Of a stretch of DNA of 64,000 bases, positions 12,540-25,552 are shown in pieces (within the stretch, counting starts at the first letter, position 1; each line of letters begins with the position of its first letter). The position numbers and the translations under genes are program-made. This DNA is from Vanilla planifolia (taxonomy: Eukaryota > Streptophyta > Magnoliopsida > Asparagales > Orchidaceae), in NCBI GenBank assembly GCA_023846275.1, contig CM043877.1, positions 17,404,607 through 17,468,606 on the forward strand. The letters are read 5' to 3'. The notes beneath the pieces were generated by a model. That model was given only the letters and a program-made list of their open reading frames with translations, made no database searches and was not told the origin of the DNA.

Positions 12540-14280
12540 ATTCAACCAAGAGCAATTGCTCAGTCAGTAATTTCTAATTCAGTCTAGTTAAGTATGCCAA
12601 CATGATATATTTTAGTTTCCTCAGTTCTAATACATTTTCTTCCAATGACACATACTTTTTCCCAGCTAACAAATGCTTATGAGTGTTATCAAAGTCTCCA
12701 AGTAAGAATCCATTCTTAATCTTTTTAACTATGTGAAGAATTTGCATTATAGGATTTTATTATCATAAGTGTGTAAGCTAAAATAGAATTTAGAATATGT
12801 TTTACTAGTATAAGCATATCTCATATGGATAGAATCTTTTTCTTCCAACTAACCATCTTGTTGTGTAGTTTTTTAATTAATTGTTGAAAATACATTGATT
12901 TCTTTTTGCCAAAAAAAATATGGCACCCTAGTTATTTTATGTGAAGAGAGCCATGTTTAAAGTCCATTACTTTTCTTATCTTCTTAGTTATTATTATCTT
13001 CAAATTTTAAGTATTATAAAATTTGCACTTCTATGAGTTTAGTTGCATTCCTATTAAACATTGAAACCTTCTAGATATTTAATGAGACATTTTAATGATC
13101 TCAGATGTCCTTTACTAAAAATAATCATATCATCAACATAGCCAAGATGAGAAACCACTATAAAACCTCTAAATGCTACATAATATAGAATTTTTTCCTT
13201 TTGCAAACTGATTCTTTAATACTTTGTTAAAAGCCTCCATTGATATTGTGAAAAACAATGGAGAAATGGGGTTAACTTCTTCAATCCTCTTGCTGGTTGG
13301 AGGCATAAGGAAGGGCATTGGTAATGATGGGAAGCCCTGAATTGCTTATGATGTTGCTAATCAAACCAACGAATTGAACTAAGAAGTTGAATTTTACTAA
13401 TATTTTATTGAGAAATTCCTTAAACAAACTATTGAATGCATTTTTATGTCAAGTTTGATAATACAATTTTTGTCTTTGATTTACTTATTAATAAAACCCA
13501 TTAGTTTCTGAGCTATTGTTATATTTTCAATAATCTCTCAACCTTTTATAAATCTAGCTTACTTAGAAGAGATATATTTTTAATAATATTATGTGAATTA
13601 TATTGATAAATTTTTACATAATATCTTTTTTGAAAAAATACACACATATATTGACCTAAACTTTCTAAAAAAACCTAAGGTTTTGTGACCTAAGAATCAA
13701 CACTAAGTTTGAGCTTGCATTCCTCTTGAGAATTAGACTTCCAAAAATAAAATCCTTTATAGCATCAAGTATATCAATTGTTATAACATCCTAATATTTT
13801 GTAAAAAAAATATTTGTTAAATTCATCTAATCTTAATACACTTTTCTTATTTAATTGAAAAACTACTTCTTTAATCTTCTCCAATCAATCTTTTTTATGA
13901 GGAGCAGGTTATCTTCCTTAGTTATCAACTCAAGAATTTTACTTAAGATTTCTTTATCATAATTCACCATTTTAACATAGAGAAATTCTTGGAAAATTAA
14001 CACGACTGCTTATTGAACTTTTTTCTACCTAAATATCATCTATCCATTTGAATCTTTAATCCCATTAATGTTAAACTTTGTCATATCATCCTTCATTAAT
14101 GTATGCAAGAATTTGATATTTTTTCTCTTTCTTTGAGCCATTTGGTCCTAGCATTTTATCGTTAATAGATTTCTTCTTTTAGTTTTTTATGAGCCAATGG
14201 TTTGCTTTATTTAATTCTATCATGTCTTCCATTATTTGATTATCATTAAACTTTTTTTCTTTATCTTGATACAAGATAAA
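12540..14280 (-). mobile_element. LINE (L1-type non-LTR retrotransposon) ORF2 relic
   Basis: Translating the minus strand in shifting frames gives, from high to low coordinate, the order expected of plant L1 ORF2. Near 14,130 is 'TKWLKER' (WLKEGDRNTKFFH region). Near 13,540-13,400 is 'ARFIKG.EIIENI' with 'CIIKLDIK' (QGAFIKGRNI.DN, LKLDMAKAYD). Near 13,280-13,220 is 'TISMEAFNKVL' (PLSPLLFI..ME...). Near 13,150 is 'YDYF' after a diverged FADD-like site. Near 12,730-12,560 is 'NGFLLGDF' with 'LLAGKKYVSLEENV' (FLWG..., W..VC.P...GGLG). Many stops are present. No poly-A tail or target duplication was located, and the limits are approximate. Confidence 0.65.
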
Positions 14281-16499
14281 TTTAGACTTCTACTATGATT
14301 TAATTTAGAACTTATAATACTAAAGATATTGAATAGATTATTAATAAATATGAAAAGATAATATACATTAATTAGAGTTAGGTGACGTGTATGATATTTT
14401 AAAATTATCCTAATATTGATGTTTAAAATTATAGTATGGATTATTAAGTGGAGTAGGTGACAACATATTATGTATTAAGCATAGAGCCCTACAAAGTGAT
14501 TCTTTGTCACATCAAATTTAACACATATAAAATAGAAAATTTAAGACAACTGTATGTGGAGTACTTTAATAGATGAAGGAGCAACTCTAATTTTAGATTA
14601 TTATTTAGAAAATAAAAGTTACTAAAAGAGTACCCCTTTTTGGTAATGATAACTTGTAATTCTATTAACATTGGTGTGTCGAGCACCAAAGATAGAAAAA
14701 GGTAACATGATGATGAATTAAGTTTTTAAAAAAACTTGGTTAAAAAGATAATAAGATTGTATGTTATGATTTGAAACCTTGTTGAAGAGGGTGATAGTTT
14801 GATGATTTGATCAATGAAGTGAAAAAGTGGGTGAAAATTATGGGTGTTAGAGAAAGCAAGAATTTGTTTGGTTATTTACTCTCCCAATGGAAAATTTCTC
14901 ATATTCGATCCTTGTATCTTATAAAGGTTTGATTGTCAACTCTCCCAATAGAATCTTTCTTACTTTCAATCATTGTCTCTCATATAAGAAATTCAAATCT
15001 ATGTAACTAAAGTTGGGTGCATACTTTTTGTTCAAAAAAATGAAAGTACAAAAACAAAATAAATTTTTATTCTAAATTATTATCTTCAACATGATAAATA
15101 TCCCTATTTATAGAGAACTCAAAAATTCATTAATAATTTTAAAAAAAATAAAAAAACTATAAAATTAATTGATGTTAAGAGGTTCCCAAACTACCAATGC
15201 ATTTTAAGCAGTAATAATAAAAAAGGAGAAATGATGAGGTGATCAGTGTAGGTAAAGATACCAGTTTGGTTTTTGGGTAGGTGTGGGTCACACAAAATAA
15301 CATGGGTTAGTGTAGGTCATTGCAAGTTAGAGCACATCGAGTGGGTTGTCGTGGTACCATATATAAGAAATGAGATAGTTTTGTTAATCTATCTTTAACT
15401 ATCCATCTAACATTATGCTCTTAACAAGTTCTTGGTAACTTAACTAAAAAGACCATTTCTTCCTATTTTCATATTAGAGCAAGAAAGAGGTGTAAAAGAC
15501 CACTTGGTCTTTATTACCCTTATTTTACTTATTAACATATCATACATTTGCTCATATAATTATTGGCATCTTTCTTCATACCATTCTATCAAAATCTTTG
15601 CCTCAAGTCTTGGTAAATTTTTATTACTCCTAAATATACTACATACTTTATTCCATAAGCTTCTTTTAATAGAATTTGTTTCTATTATTCTGTTATGAGA
15701 ATGCATATTCTATTTTTATAAAATAATACTCTCTCTTCATTTTAATAAAAGTATATCTCTTTTCCTTTAACCATTTTAGCCTTTATTTGTTGGATATTCA
15801 TCATTAACTTGAGCTTCTTTCAAAGCTTGTAGCTACTTTACTATAATAAACAATTGAAAAAAAATTCTTCTAATTACTATTGATTTTTCATTCAATTATA
15901 AATGATTAATTTCTATAATAATTATGTTTCTTTCATGCTAGATATGATGTTATGAATCCTAACCTTTTAGTTCAATGCATCAACCACAATCTAAGCTTTG
16001 CTTACATGATAAATAATATATGTCATAATATTTTAATAGTAATCAACTTTTTTTGTTTTAGATTTAACTCTCTCTATATAAAAATATACTTTAAACTTTA
16101 GTAATAGAAACATTTAACATTTTACACCATAAAGATAGTGTCTCCAAATCATTAAAGCTAAGACAATTGTAACAAATTTAAGATCATGTGTATGATAATT
16201 TCTTTCAAAAGACCACAATTGTCTTGAAACATCTGCTATGACTTTATAATTTTTCATTAATATGCACCTAAGTTATTGTAGAGATATATTAATATACACT
16301 TGAAATTTAGTTTTTGTCTTAAGTAAAGATAGATGTTGAGGTCAACTTCTTTTTTAAGGTAAGAAAACTCTTTATAATTTTAATTGTATTTAAAATGTAT
16401 TGTATTCTCAATTAATCTTGTTAGTAGTAATATAGTTTGAGAAAATATTTTTTCAAACTTTTAATAATGCATAATTAAATAAAAAAAAATCACTTTAGT
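14281..16499. other. AT-rich stretch, mostly unassigned
   Basis: No conserved frame was recognised. The part from about 15.5 kb may be the integrase side of the adjacent minus-strand gypsy relic, but I could not place motifs. A slightly GT-rich patch at 15,260-15,360 (repeated 'gggt' words) resembles the patch at 36.8-37.1 kb. Confidence 0.4.
14878..14992. repeat. Two-copy tandem repeat, 61-bp period
   Basis: 'actctcccaat' occurs at 14878 and again at 14939. It is followed in both copies by similar sequence containing 'ttctta/ttctca', 'ttcaatcattgtctc/ttcgatccttgtatc' and 'atataag/tataaag'. Confidence 0.6.
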
Positions 16500-18020
16500 C
16501 ACATTGTTGGGCTTAGGCAACAATAGTTGTTATTTTTTGGGTATCAACAAAGATTTCTTCTACATTCACTATTTATCACAAGAAAACTACCCTAGTTAAC
16601 TTGAAGCTATATTTCAAAAACTTCACATGCCCTATTCATCTTTAAAATAGTTCAATATATCATTAATAAAAATAATAATAAACTAATCTAACAATTGCAT
16701 GAATGCCTTGTTCATTTGATACATAAAGGTTATTAAAGAATTATTAATTTAAAAGGTAACATAAGAAATTCAAAATGATATATTTGATTTTAAAAATAAT
16801 TTTTGGAATATCTTCTTTTCTAATCATTAGTTGATGATAACTAATCTCAAATTTTTTAAAATACTTTAACTTCTTTTAACTAATTAAATAGCTTATCTAT
16901 TCTAGGTAATGGATATTTTTTTAATTATGATTCTTAAACTCTCATCTTTCTTTCTTACAAATAATACTATTACACCCCAAGGAGATACATCGAGTCTAAT
17001 AAAACTTTTATTAGTTAAGGCTTGCAATTGTATTTTTAGCTCTTATAATTCAAATGGTGTCATCTTATATGGTGTCTTAAAAATTAGTTCTATGCCTAAT
17101 ATCAAATCAATCATGAATTCAATTTTCTTTTCAGTTAGTAAAAATAGTAAGTCTTTAGAAAAAAACATCTAATATTGATATACAATTAGAATTTCTTACA
17201 ATTGTAATTCTTTTTATTCAACCTTTTATTTTGAGGATAGACAAGACTCACAACTTTTTCTTACTAATTTTTTGACTTTTAAAACATATATGATATACCA
17301 TTTTTATTGTTATTAATCTAAACTAAATTAGTGTCATCAGTTATATGAATTTTTAATTTTTTTTAATAATTAATAATGACATGATGAGATAACCAATATA
17401 TTCTGAGGATAACATCAAATTTAAATAGATTTATAATAATAAATTCTTATAATTGTTATTTTTTTTATTCAACTTTCTAAATTAAGGATTGATAACACTT
17501 ACATCTTTTTCTTACTAATCTTTCAACTTTCAAAACATATCTTATAGATCCTCTCATATTCTTACTAAAATAAACTAAATTAGTGCCATCAATCATATCA
17601 ATTTGTAATTTCTTTTTCTAACAATTAATAATGACTTGATGAAAAATTAACCAATTTATTTTGAGAATGGTATTAAATTCTAATAGATCTATAATAATAA
17701 ATTAGTATTCAAAAGTTCTTCTATTGATTTTCACCTTTTAGCATATTTGTCTACTCTTACTTTCTCTTACGTAAACAAGTCACTAAAAAAGAAGTTTCTA
17801 ATACATGTAATTCAAATGATAACATCAGCTAATGTAAGGAACCTTCTTTTGAGTGATAGCATAAATATAGGATTGTGTAGTTTACTACGACACTACAAAA
17901 ACCTTTATTGGGCTAGTACCATATGCAACTTGAGGTGTACTATTAAGTCCTATTACCATAGAACCCTTAATGGTTTACATTGCACCACTTGCTTGTTGAC
18001 TTTCCCTTTCCATTTTTAGT
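16500..18020 (-). mobile_element. Ty3/gypsy polyprotein relic (gag end, protease-RT)
   Basis: The minus-strand translation gives recognisable gypsy blocks in order. 17,750-18,010 contains 'YAITQ' (gag-protease junction, RVYA.TQEEA type). 17,440-17,700 gives 'LLEFNTILKINWL' and 'LVRKRCKCY' (DVILGMDWL and L.KGC.AYL). 17,000-17,110 gives 'FMIDLILG' and '[17 protein letters not shown]' (FSIDL.PGT and ELK.QLQELLDKGFIRPS). 16,780-16,920 gives '[12 protein letters not shown]'. Near 16,660 is an IIDD-like site read as IND. Frames shift repeatedly and stops are frequent. LTRs were not identified. Confidence 0.7.
17190..17705. repeat. About 250-bp tandem duplication within the gypsy relic
   Basis: 17190-17440 and 17441-17705 share ordered blocks: 'aattctta.aattgt', 'ttattcaac.tt', 'ctttttcttactaat.ttt..acttt.aaaacatat', 'aaactaaattagtg.catca', 'aattaataatgac.tgatga' and 'ag.t.tataataataaatt'. 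Both copies encode the protease-to-RT spacer (DVILGMDWL-like) of the same element on the minus strand. A native polyprotein has this segment once, so it is a secondary duplication. Confidence 0.7.
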
Positions 18021-18614
18021 ATTCCTTAAATAATTGATAACAATGTGGCTAATCTATTGAAATTTAAATATTTGATTGACTTTGATTTGTGACACTATCC
18101 TCAGTGGTATTTTTGACAAATTTTTCATTAAGGTTTCTTGTTGATTCTTGATTATTCAAGAGCTATAGAATACTACTATCTTATTTAATAATATTTAGTT
18201 TTTTCAATGAAATCTATTCTCAAATGCAAAATTAAATCTTTTCTTTTTCTTAGATTCCTTCTTACCTCCCTTATTTCTTGATCCTGCTCTATTTGTTGAG
18301 TTGTGTTAGGACTGCACCTCATAATGTTCTTAATGAAATACAAAATTAAAGATTAAATATCAAGTGAAGATATTAAACCAACATGAAGACCTAATAGTTT
18401 GACAAAATCCTTAAGACTACCAAAATAAAATCACAAAAAACAAATTATTCACATAATATAATCAACATTAGGTTGTATAAAGATTTGTACAAAATTCAAA
18501 TTGATATTCTATTATACTTTTCATCACCTAACCTACACCAAGCACTACCAATTCTAAAATCTTAAGAGTGTGATTCAATCTCGTGACATCAAATTTTTTA
18601 AACCTTGGTGTAGC

Positions 18615-18619
18615 AGATG
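18615..18619 (+). other. Target-site duplication, left copy (AGATG)
   Basis: Five bases directly before the TG of the solo LTR. The identical AGATG follows its terminal CA at 21719-21723. Confidence 0.9.
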
Positions 18620-19595
18620 TGTTACACCCCATTTTTCCTAGGCTGATTTTTTGGCATACAATTTTTTTTTTTTTTTTATATAGACAGCTCAGATCGTCCC
18701 ATACCAACCTGAGTAGCCTACGAAAACATAGGATATAACACATCATTACACACCTACTTTCCTTAACAATGTGGATCCCATCTCCCGGGTACACCGTCAA
18801 ATCAGGTTCATGACTCCTGAATTAACAGATGGACTCGCGCAATGTTACTCCTACTAGACCCAACACTCCTAACCCATACGGTAGGAGAACCGATCTAATA
18901 GAAGTCTGAACCCCCATGGTTAAGTTCCATAGTCATGTAATGACCTCACCATCAAACAAAAAGATATATAATATCCTCAGATAAAATATGGCACTCCACA
19001 CACCATACTCCAAGACAATAAGCTAAAACAGTGAATGAAACTACATTACAAGAATAAGATCCAAGTCCAACAAGTGCAATATTATCCAACCAGAAACATA
19101 AGTCAGAATTTCCCTCACATATTACATGACATATGAGAATAACAATGTCATTAAATACATCCAACAGCAACAATCAACTAACCAGAATATCTCAGACAAT
19201 CACAAATCAGATATCCTCCACAAGCCTGCTGACCACGATCCCACCTAATCTGGTAGCGTCAAGTCTGCCGAGCCACTGAAAATATATAATACAGGAATGA
19301 GCTACGCCCAGTAGGAAAGACAGCTAGTAAAACTCACATGCAAGAGAAGGATAATAACAAAAATATAGGAATACAGCATAACAATGTATGGTGGATAGGC
19401 ACTCTCAGTCCCAGACTCCGACCAACCACAGTCACCCCTAGTCACACCAGAGTAGCTCTCCTCTGGGCTTCCAGGTAGCGTGCCAGTGGGAACGCCCATC
19501 TCGAAACACGCATGGCGCCTAAGCACCCGACACCGCAGCGTCTCTCGTCAATCAATCTCCTGGAGACTATAGACAGATCCAGTCGCAAAATCTCT

Positions 19596-19704
19596 AGCCA
19601 ACGTGAGACACCCCTGCCACCCTAAGGCGCGCAGGCCTACACACTTGGCTAGCCACTGCGAGACACCCCTGCCACCCTCAGGCGCGCAGGCCTACACACA
19701 TGGA
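19596..19704. repeat. Two-copy 55-bp tandem repeat inside the solo LTR
   Basis: Copies begin at 19596 and 19651. Both carry 'gagacacccctgccaccct.a' followed by 'ggcgcgcaggcctacacac', with only a few differences. The copies are nearly identical, so the duplication is recent. Confidence 0.85.
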
Positions 19705-20339
19705 CCAGGAGAGATCGACTCAGCCACCGTCCCAAAGAGTCCTCTACCAACAACTTCCATAGAAGCTCACGCCCCTACAGTCATTGCCAATCTCTAACTC
19801 CAAGATCCGGCAACATGTATCCAGGTACAACAAGGCGCATACCAGTCACATGTATACTGTGGAAGCTAAGTCTGAACCGCATAGTTACCTACCACAACTA
19901 CCCTAAAACATCATATAGGGTCTATAGTAGTCCGGTCCAGTATGCCAATCCATAAAATATGCCAACACTGAGTAAACTGACTCAATCCATACCATTGCCA
20001 TCCAAGCAATACAACTGTCAATTACTGACTGTTCTGGTAGCATCCATGTACCATACCTCTGTCTGACTGTTTTCAGCTGTACTGTCATCACTGATAACAT
20101 TTTTCCCCACTTCAGGCAATTTTTTTTTTCTTTACCCACGGATCTCCAGAATTTTCGAAATTTCTCATTTCCAAATTTTCTGATTTTTCTTGAATTTTCT
20201 AAAATATAATAATCCCTAAAACTCAATTATCGAATTTTTCCTAAATTCGAAATATCAAATTTTGCAATTTTATCCATTTTCCGAAATTCGGAATAATTAC
20301 CGAATTTAAAAATTCCGTTATTCCATTTACCGCGCCGTA

Positions 20340-20470
20340 CTTCCGTGAACCCGGTTCTCGCCGCCGGTTCGGCCTTCGCGCTGAGCCGAGAACCGCTTCT
20401 CACTGAACCGCGCCGAATCCCCTGAACCGGATCTCGCCACCGGTTCGAGCCTTCGCGCTGAACCAAACCC
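20340..20470. repeat. Imperfect direct repeat with CCGGTTC words inside the solo LTR
   Basis: A block around 20346-20386 (gaaccc ggttctcgcc, ccggttcg, ccttcgcgctga) recurs about 78 bp later around 20424-20463. The intervening part also contains 'ctgaaccg'. It is very GC-rich compared with flanking DNA. Confidence 0.65.
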
Positions 20471-21253
20471 CCGCCGGTCGAAGTTATTAACCCGAATTCG
20501 GCCGACGCTTAATATATACTCTTAATAATTAATATAATTATTCTCTTAATAAATCAACTAATCCCTAATTAACCCTTAATTCGTCTCCTTCCTTCGCCCG
20601 TCGTCCGCGAAACCCTAGCCGCCGCAATCGCCGACCAATACTCGATTTCCGGCAACTGCGAACAAGGAGAACATGTTCGTACTATCCTAACATTCCAAAG
20701 ATGTCATTAATTCCTAAGATTCAATCAAAATATCCGTCGAAGGAGTTTCATCCGATCCTTAATTGACAATTTATGAAATTAATGATTCCAGCATTTGCAA
20801 ACCACCTTAACATGATTAAGCACAAAATCAACTCAACATATGCTTGGTAAAATTTCCGAATTCGACGGTATAATTTTTTTTTTTTTTCGAAAACCCTAAA
20901 CATGCTAAAATCAATAATTGCATTAATCAATTCCAAAAAACCCACATTCGCATGCTCAGGTAGTAATTGCAAAATAACCCATATTTTTAACTTGCAAATT
21001 AACTAATTTAAGCCGAAATTTCCTACTTTTCTTCTCCGGCGACGGTGGCGACGGTGAAGCTCGCACGCGACCAACCGCTGCTCCTCGCCGAACGAAACCG
21101 GTATCAATCGATTCTCCTCGATCACGCGAACCTCCAGGTACAAAAAGCCCCTTGCCAGGCCGCCGGAATCACGCGCCGTACGCCGGAAAATTCCTCTCTA
21201 TCGGTCGGTCGAACGAAACCCTAATCGTTCGCGAGGGTTTTATATTCCTGGCC

Positions 21254-21360
21254 GACACGGTGAAAACCCGTTACGCGCCGTTGACACGTTTTCGACACGG
21301 TAAGCACCCGATACGCGCTGTCGACACGCTATTGACACGGTAAGTACCCGATCAGCCGGT
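21254..21360. repeat. 40-bp tandem repeat, about 2.6 copies, inside the solo LTR
   Basis: 'gacacggt' recurs at 21254, 21294 and 21334, exactly 40 bp apart. Each is followed by 'aa.acccg.tacgcg' and 'gacacg' or a variant. Confidence 0.8.
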
Positions 21361-21718
21361 TCAATCCCAACCGTCGATCACGACCGTCCGATCTGCTTAT
21401 CAGAACGCATGCGCAAACTCACTCGACGAATCGCCTCCGCCTCCGCTGAACCGTTCCGGTCCGGTTCACACGCGGTAAAAACCAATTTCCGGTTTAATTT
21501 AAATGGATTTTCGAATTTCTAAAAATCCAATAAATCTAATTAAGCAGGGAAAATTTCTTAAAATTCACCTCGATGCTCCGAAAAATCCCTAGAAATTTCA
21601 GAAATTCCAATAGCCTCCAATTGAGCTCCTGGCTCATCCTACTGTCGATCTGAAATCATCCAAGCCAAAAATTTATTTATTAAAGATTAACATAAAAATT
21701 TTTTTACTGGGTATAACA

Positions 21719-21723
21719 AGATG
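21719..21723 (+). other. Target-site duplication, right copy (AGATG)
   Basis: Identical to 18615-18619 and directly adjacent to the terminal CA of the solo LTR. Confidence 0.9.
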
Positions 21724-24700
21724 CATGACATGCAATGTACGTACTAATAAGATTTATAAATCTTAATAGATAGATCTAATAAACTAACTAAATACACAAA
21801 TGAAATAAATATCTGATCAAAATATCAATAACTTATGATCTAATACACTAAGCTTAGCATTGAACATAATATTTCTAAGAATCCAATTTTTATTTTCATT
21901 TTTCATATGCAAAACAATTATGCAAGTCTATATGTGTGAAATAAGTATGCTAGTCAAGATATTATTTTCAAAGTCAACATATATTACTTTCTATTTTAAG
22001 CATTTTTATACTTTATTTCTTTTATTTAATTATTCCTTATGATATTATACAACAAAAAAATCTATAAAAATAGTAAACCATATAATCAGTAGAATCATAC
22101 AATGAGTAATGTAGAAAGGCACATGCTTTTCCTAATATAAAAGAATATAATCTAGAAGAAAAAATATAATTCTATATCTTAGGTTATAGATTTATTGACT
22201 TAGTTCTACAAAGTAATTTATTTATTTGATGCTTTATTCTTCTAAATTTTTTATAATAAAATGCGTAAGAAATAGTCAATATGCATTTTACAAATAGCAT
22301 ACTTCTTAAATCATTTTTTTATAAATTAGTTCTCATATTCTTAAGTTTTTGTTTTAAATCTTACTAGTATGATTCCCCAATTATATCGTGCATCTTCCAA
22401 ACTATACTATGTTATATATGTATGATTCAAATATCGTACAGTATATCTAGCTGTATAAATTATTTCGAACACAAATTGAATGAGTGCTAAAACCTTATTA
22501 TACCTTAAGATCCCCTCTATTTCATGAGACTCAACCTTTTCATATAGTTCAATTTCTTGTATGATAACTGTATGATCTTGCTCTATTTTAACTGACCTTA
22601 AGTTGTTTTTTATCGTATAGTATGATCCCTATAAGCGATTAGTTTGTTCTCTCAAGCTTAACCAAATTTTCTTTCTTAACCTCATCATATCATACAAGTA
22701 TGATGCCAACATTATCCTTTTATGACTAATTGATTATTTAATAGTAACTTAGTGCTTTTTATACCAGTACGATCAATAAATTTTCTGTACAATACTTCAA
22801 TAAACTATCAAATAGTTTTTTCATAGCCATATAACCTCAAACGTTTGTACCATATAATGTATGACATCATACTAGCAGAAAAGTTTCCCAATAACTATGA
22901 CCTTTTTGTGGTGAACCCAACACTCTCCCCTCATTCCTCTAATGAACTTGACATTGTGCATATCTCTTATTGGCAAAATCAAACATCACATCATCTTTCT
23001 CTCACACTATCGCGTCCTATCTCTACTTCCCTCATTGAACTTGAGATTTTCTTGAGTTGCTCTTCCTCTTCTATCCTCATAACTACTTGACGATAACCTT
23101 GCACAATAATCAAAAAATAAATTATGAAAATTAAGGGCTATACCTTACTAGTTGTCAGTCAAACCCATAAACTAGAATACCTTCTTGATTAAAGTTCTCT
23201 CCATAGCTCACAGTAACTTGTTGTGGTGACAAATGATTCCTTGTCATACTTAGCTCACTTCTTATGATTTTCAAAGGTAAAATGATGTTCCACACACTCC
23301 TTACTTTGCTCAATGCTCTGACTAGTTGAATGCTCATGTGGAAACAACTTATCTAATAGAGGAGATATGCATTTTATAACGAGATAATGAAAGCTTAAGG
23401 ATAAGCTGCCACTATAATAATTATTTATTTGTTTATTTTTCTAATGCTTAAAAGGTAAAAAACTTGAGTAAGAGTGCATGTGTGCTTAAACACCCTATAA
23501 TTTCTATTGAAATTTGCTTATTAAGCTATTATCGTACCACCAAACACATATTTCTTTCACATAAAAAATTTGTAGAGACCTTATGCATGAATATTAATAT
23601 TAAGCCCATATGATATTTTGTTATTTACAAATCTATCATCTATAAAGATTATTAGACATATGCCAAACTTTTTGGAATTACAAATCTACCCTTACACATT
23701 CAACATTCTAATATTGATAAATTCGTTCTCTATTAATCAGATTTTATTTAAGTCAAAATTTTTAAAATTATAAATATACCTTAGTATCTTTTTGATCATT
23801 ATGATTATTTTTCCATCTTTAAAAATTTATAAGAAATTTTTTAAGGTTTTAAAAATTATAAACTCAACATCTTTGAGTTTATCTTAAGGAATTTTTTTAT
23901 TGATATACTTAGATAATGTTTTTTCAATCATACTTGATCACAAATTTCTTGGCTTAATTCTAGGTTTTCTTTTTTTTATATGGGTTAGAAATTAAGTGTT
24001 ATTACAATTTAACTCCATTATTTCTTTCTATGAGAAAAATTTAAAGAAGCTATAATACTTTTAAGGGAAGCTTCTATCAATTTTTTTAATATATAATACT
24101 TCCTTTTTCTACAACATCTTCTTTAAAACATACTTAGCAAATGATGAAAACTTTTGCTCATAATCTATTATAAATAAGCTTCTTGGATACAACATATTTA
24201 GTTCATCATGCATATGATTCATTTATAAATGTAGGTAACATTCTCAAAAGACTTTGTAGAAATCTTACCAAATTATTTTTAAATTTGACTTACATTTAGA
24301 TTTGAACATTTGTTTACCAGCCTGCTGATCATAACACTTCATCACAAGAACTTTCAAGAAGACTCTTCTATTTATAAGATAAAAACATATTATAAAATAA
24401 TATCTTTATATTATTAAGATAGTCTTTAATCTACATTGAATATAAAGCATCTAAAAACTAAGATGGATGCAAGTTAATAATTGTTCCTTTAACTTATCTA
24501 TTTGATACCCTTCCTTAGACTAGCTTATAGTAGCCTGAGTTAAAAGGAATTCAGCTAATTCATCAAATAATTATTCCCTTCCTACTTTGGACTATTGAAA
24601 GGTTCTGCCTTCATTATTAAATTTGGTAGCTTTATCGTTAGGATTTGCATCCTTAAATTTCATCCGGAATCATAAAGATGAAAATTTTATTATACTAAGC

Positions 24701-25493
24701 TTGATCACATTACTTTACACATAAGTAATTAAGTATTTTAAAAAATATTACAAAGATTATTACAATGTGTAGTAATGCATAGTTATTCACATTTCATCCC
24801 AAAAATTTTAATTGTTCAAACATCATGTTATTTAGATATTGATTATTTGGATTTTAGCTATTCTAATATCATAAAGTCTAACAACCCTGCTTATCACATC
24901 ACAATTAAATCTAGTTATAAACTCTAATCCCTTAAAAATTTTATTTTCCCAAATTTTATATTTCAAATGGATCGAACCTCTCATATATTTTTTCCATTGT
25001 TTTTACTTAATGTGATGAATTTTTTGCTCACATTAGAATTAAAATCTAATTATTAAGTTTTAATATCTTAAAACCTCTTATTTTTTTTTCTAAATTTTAG
25101 ATTTTGAATGAATTCCCTATATTTGTTTATTTTCCTATATATATAAATAACAAATGAATATATATATATGTCAAATATACCATCCCACACAATTTATATC
25201 CATATGATAAACTAAAATATTATACCCATTCACATAGTTTTATTTACATATCTAAATTTTTTCATAGTTATTTATTATATTGTTACATCCGCAAATTTTA
25301 AGTAATCGATATAACATAGAAAACCACCATAGAAATAACAAAATGATTCAACACAAAACCTTTATAGATATAATTCTTTCTCATATGTAGTTTTTATGAA
25401 TGTTCTTCTATGCATTATAGTTCTAATATACTTAAAAGGTTAGTATCAAGATATAAATTAAGATAATCATTATAAGCTCAATAAACTATATTT

Positions 25494-25552
<59 letters not shown>

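Larger units (their letters stand above)
18620..21718. mobile_element. Solo LTR, 3099 bp, with TG...CA ends and 5-bp TSD
   Basis: The left end reads TGTTACACCC and the right end GGGTATAACA. They are inverted copies with one mismatch, and AGATG flanks both sides exactly. TG/CA ends, short terminal inverted repeats and a 5-bp duplication are the hallmarks of an LTR. There is no interior coding region, so it is a solo LTR left by recombination. Much of the segment (19.3-21.5 kb) is GC-rich, with CCGGTT words and small tandem repeats. That is unlike its AT-rich surroundings and suggests a younger insertion than the other relics. The length points to a gypsy-type family (Tekay/Del-like LTRs are long), but the family is not proven. 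Short open frames inside it are not taken as genes. Confidence 0.9.

Noticed and set aside
19302..21343. Open frames of 60-107 codons in the solo LTR
   Set aside because: The segment is defined as an LTR by its ends and target duplication; these frames show no family motifs and overlap small tandem repeats.
22845..23337. Open frames on both strands (81 and 60 codons) in a less AT-rich patch
   Set aside because: No conserved motif in either direction; could be a decayed transposon interior but cannot be supported.
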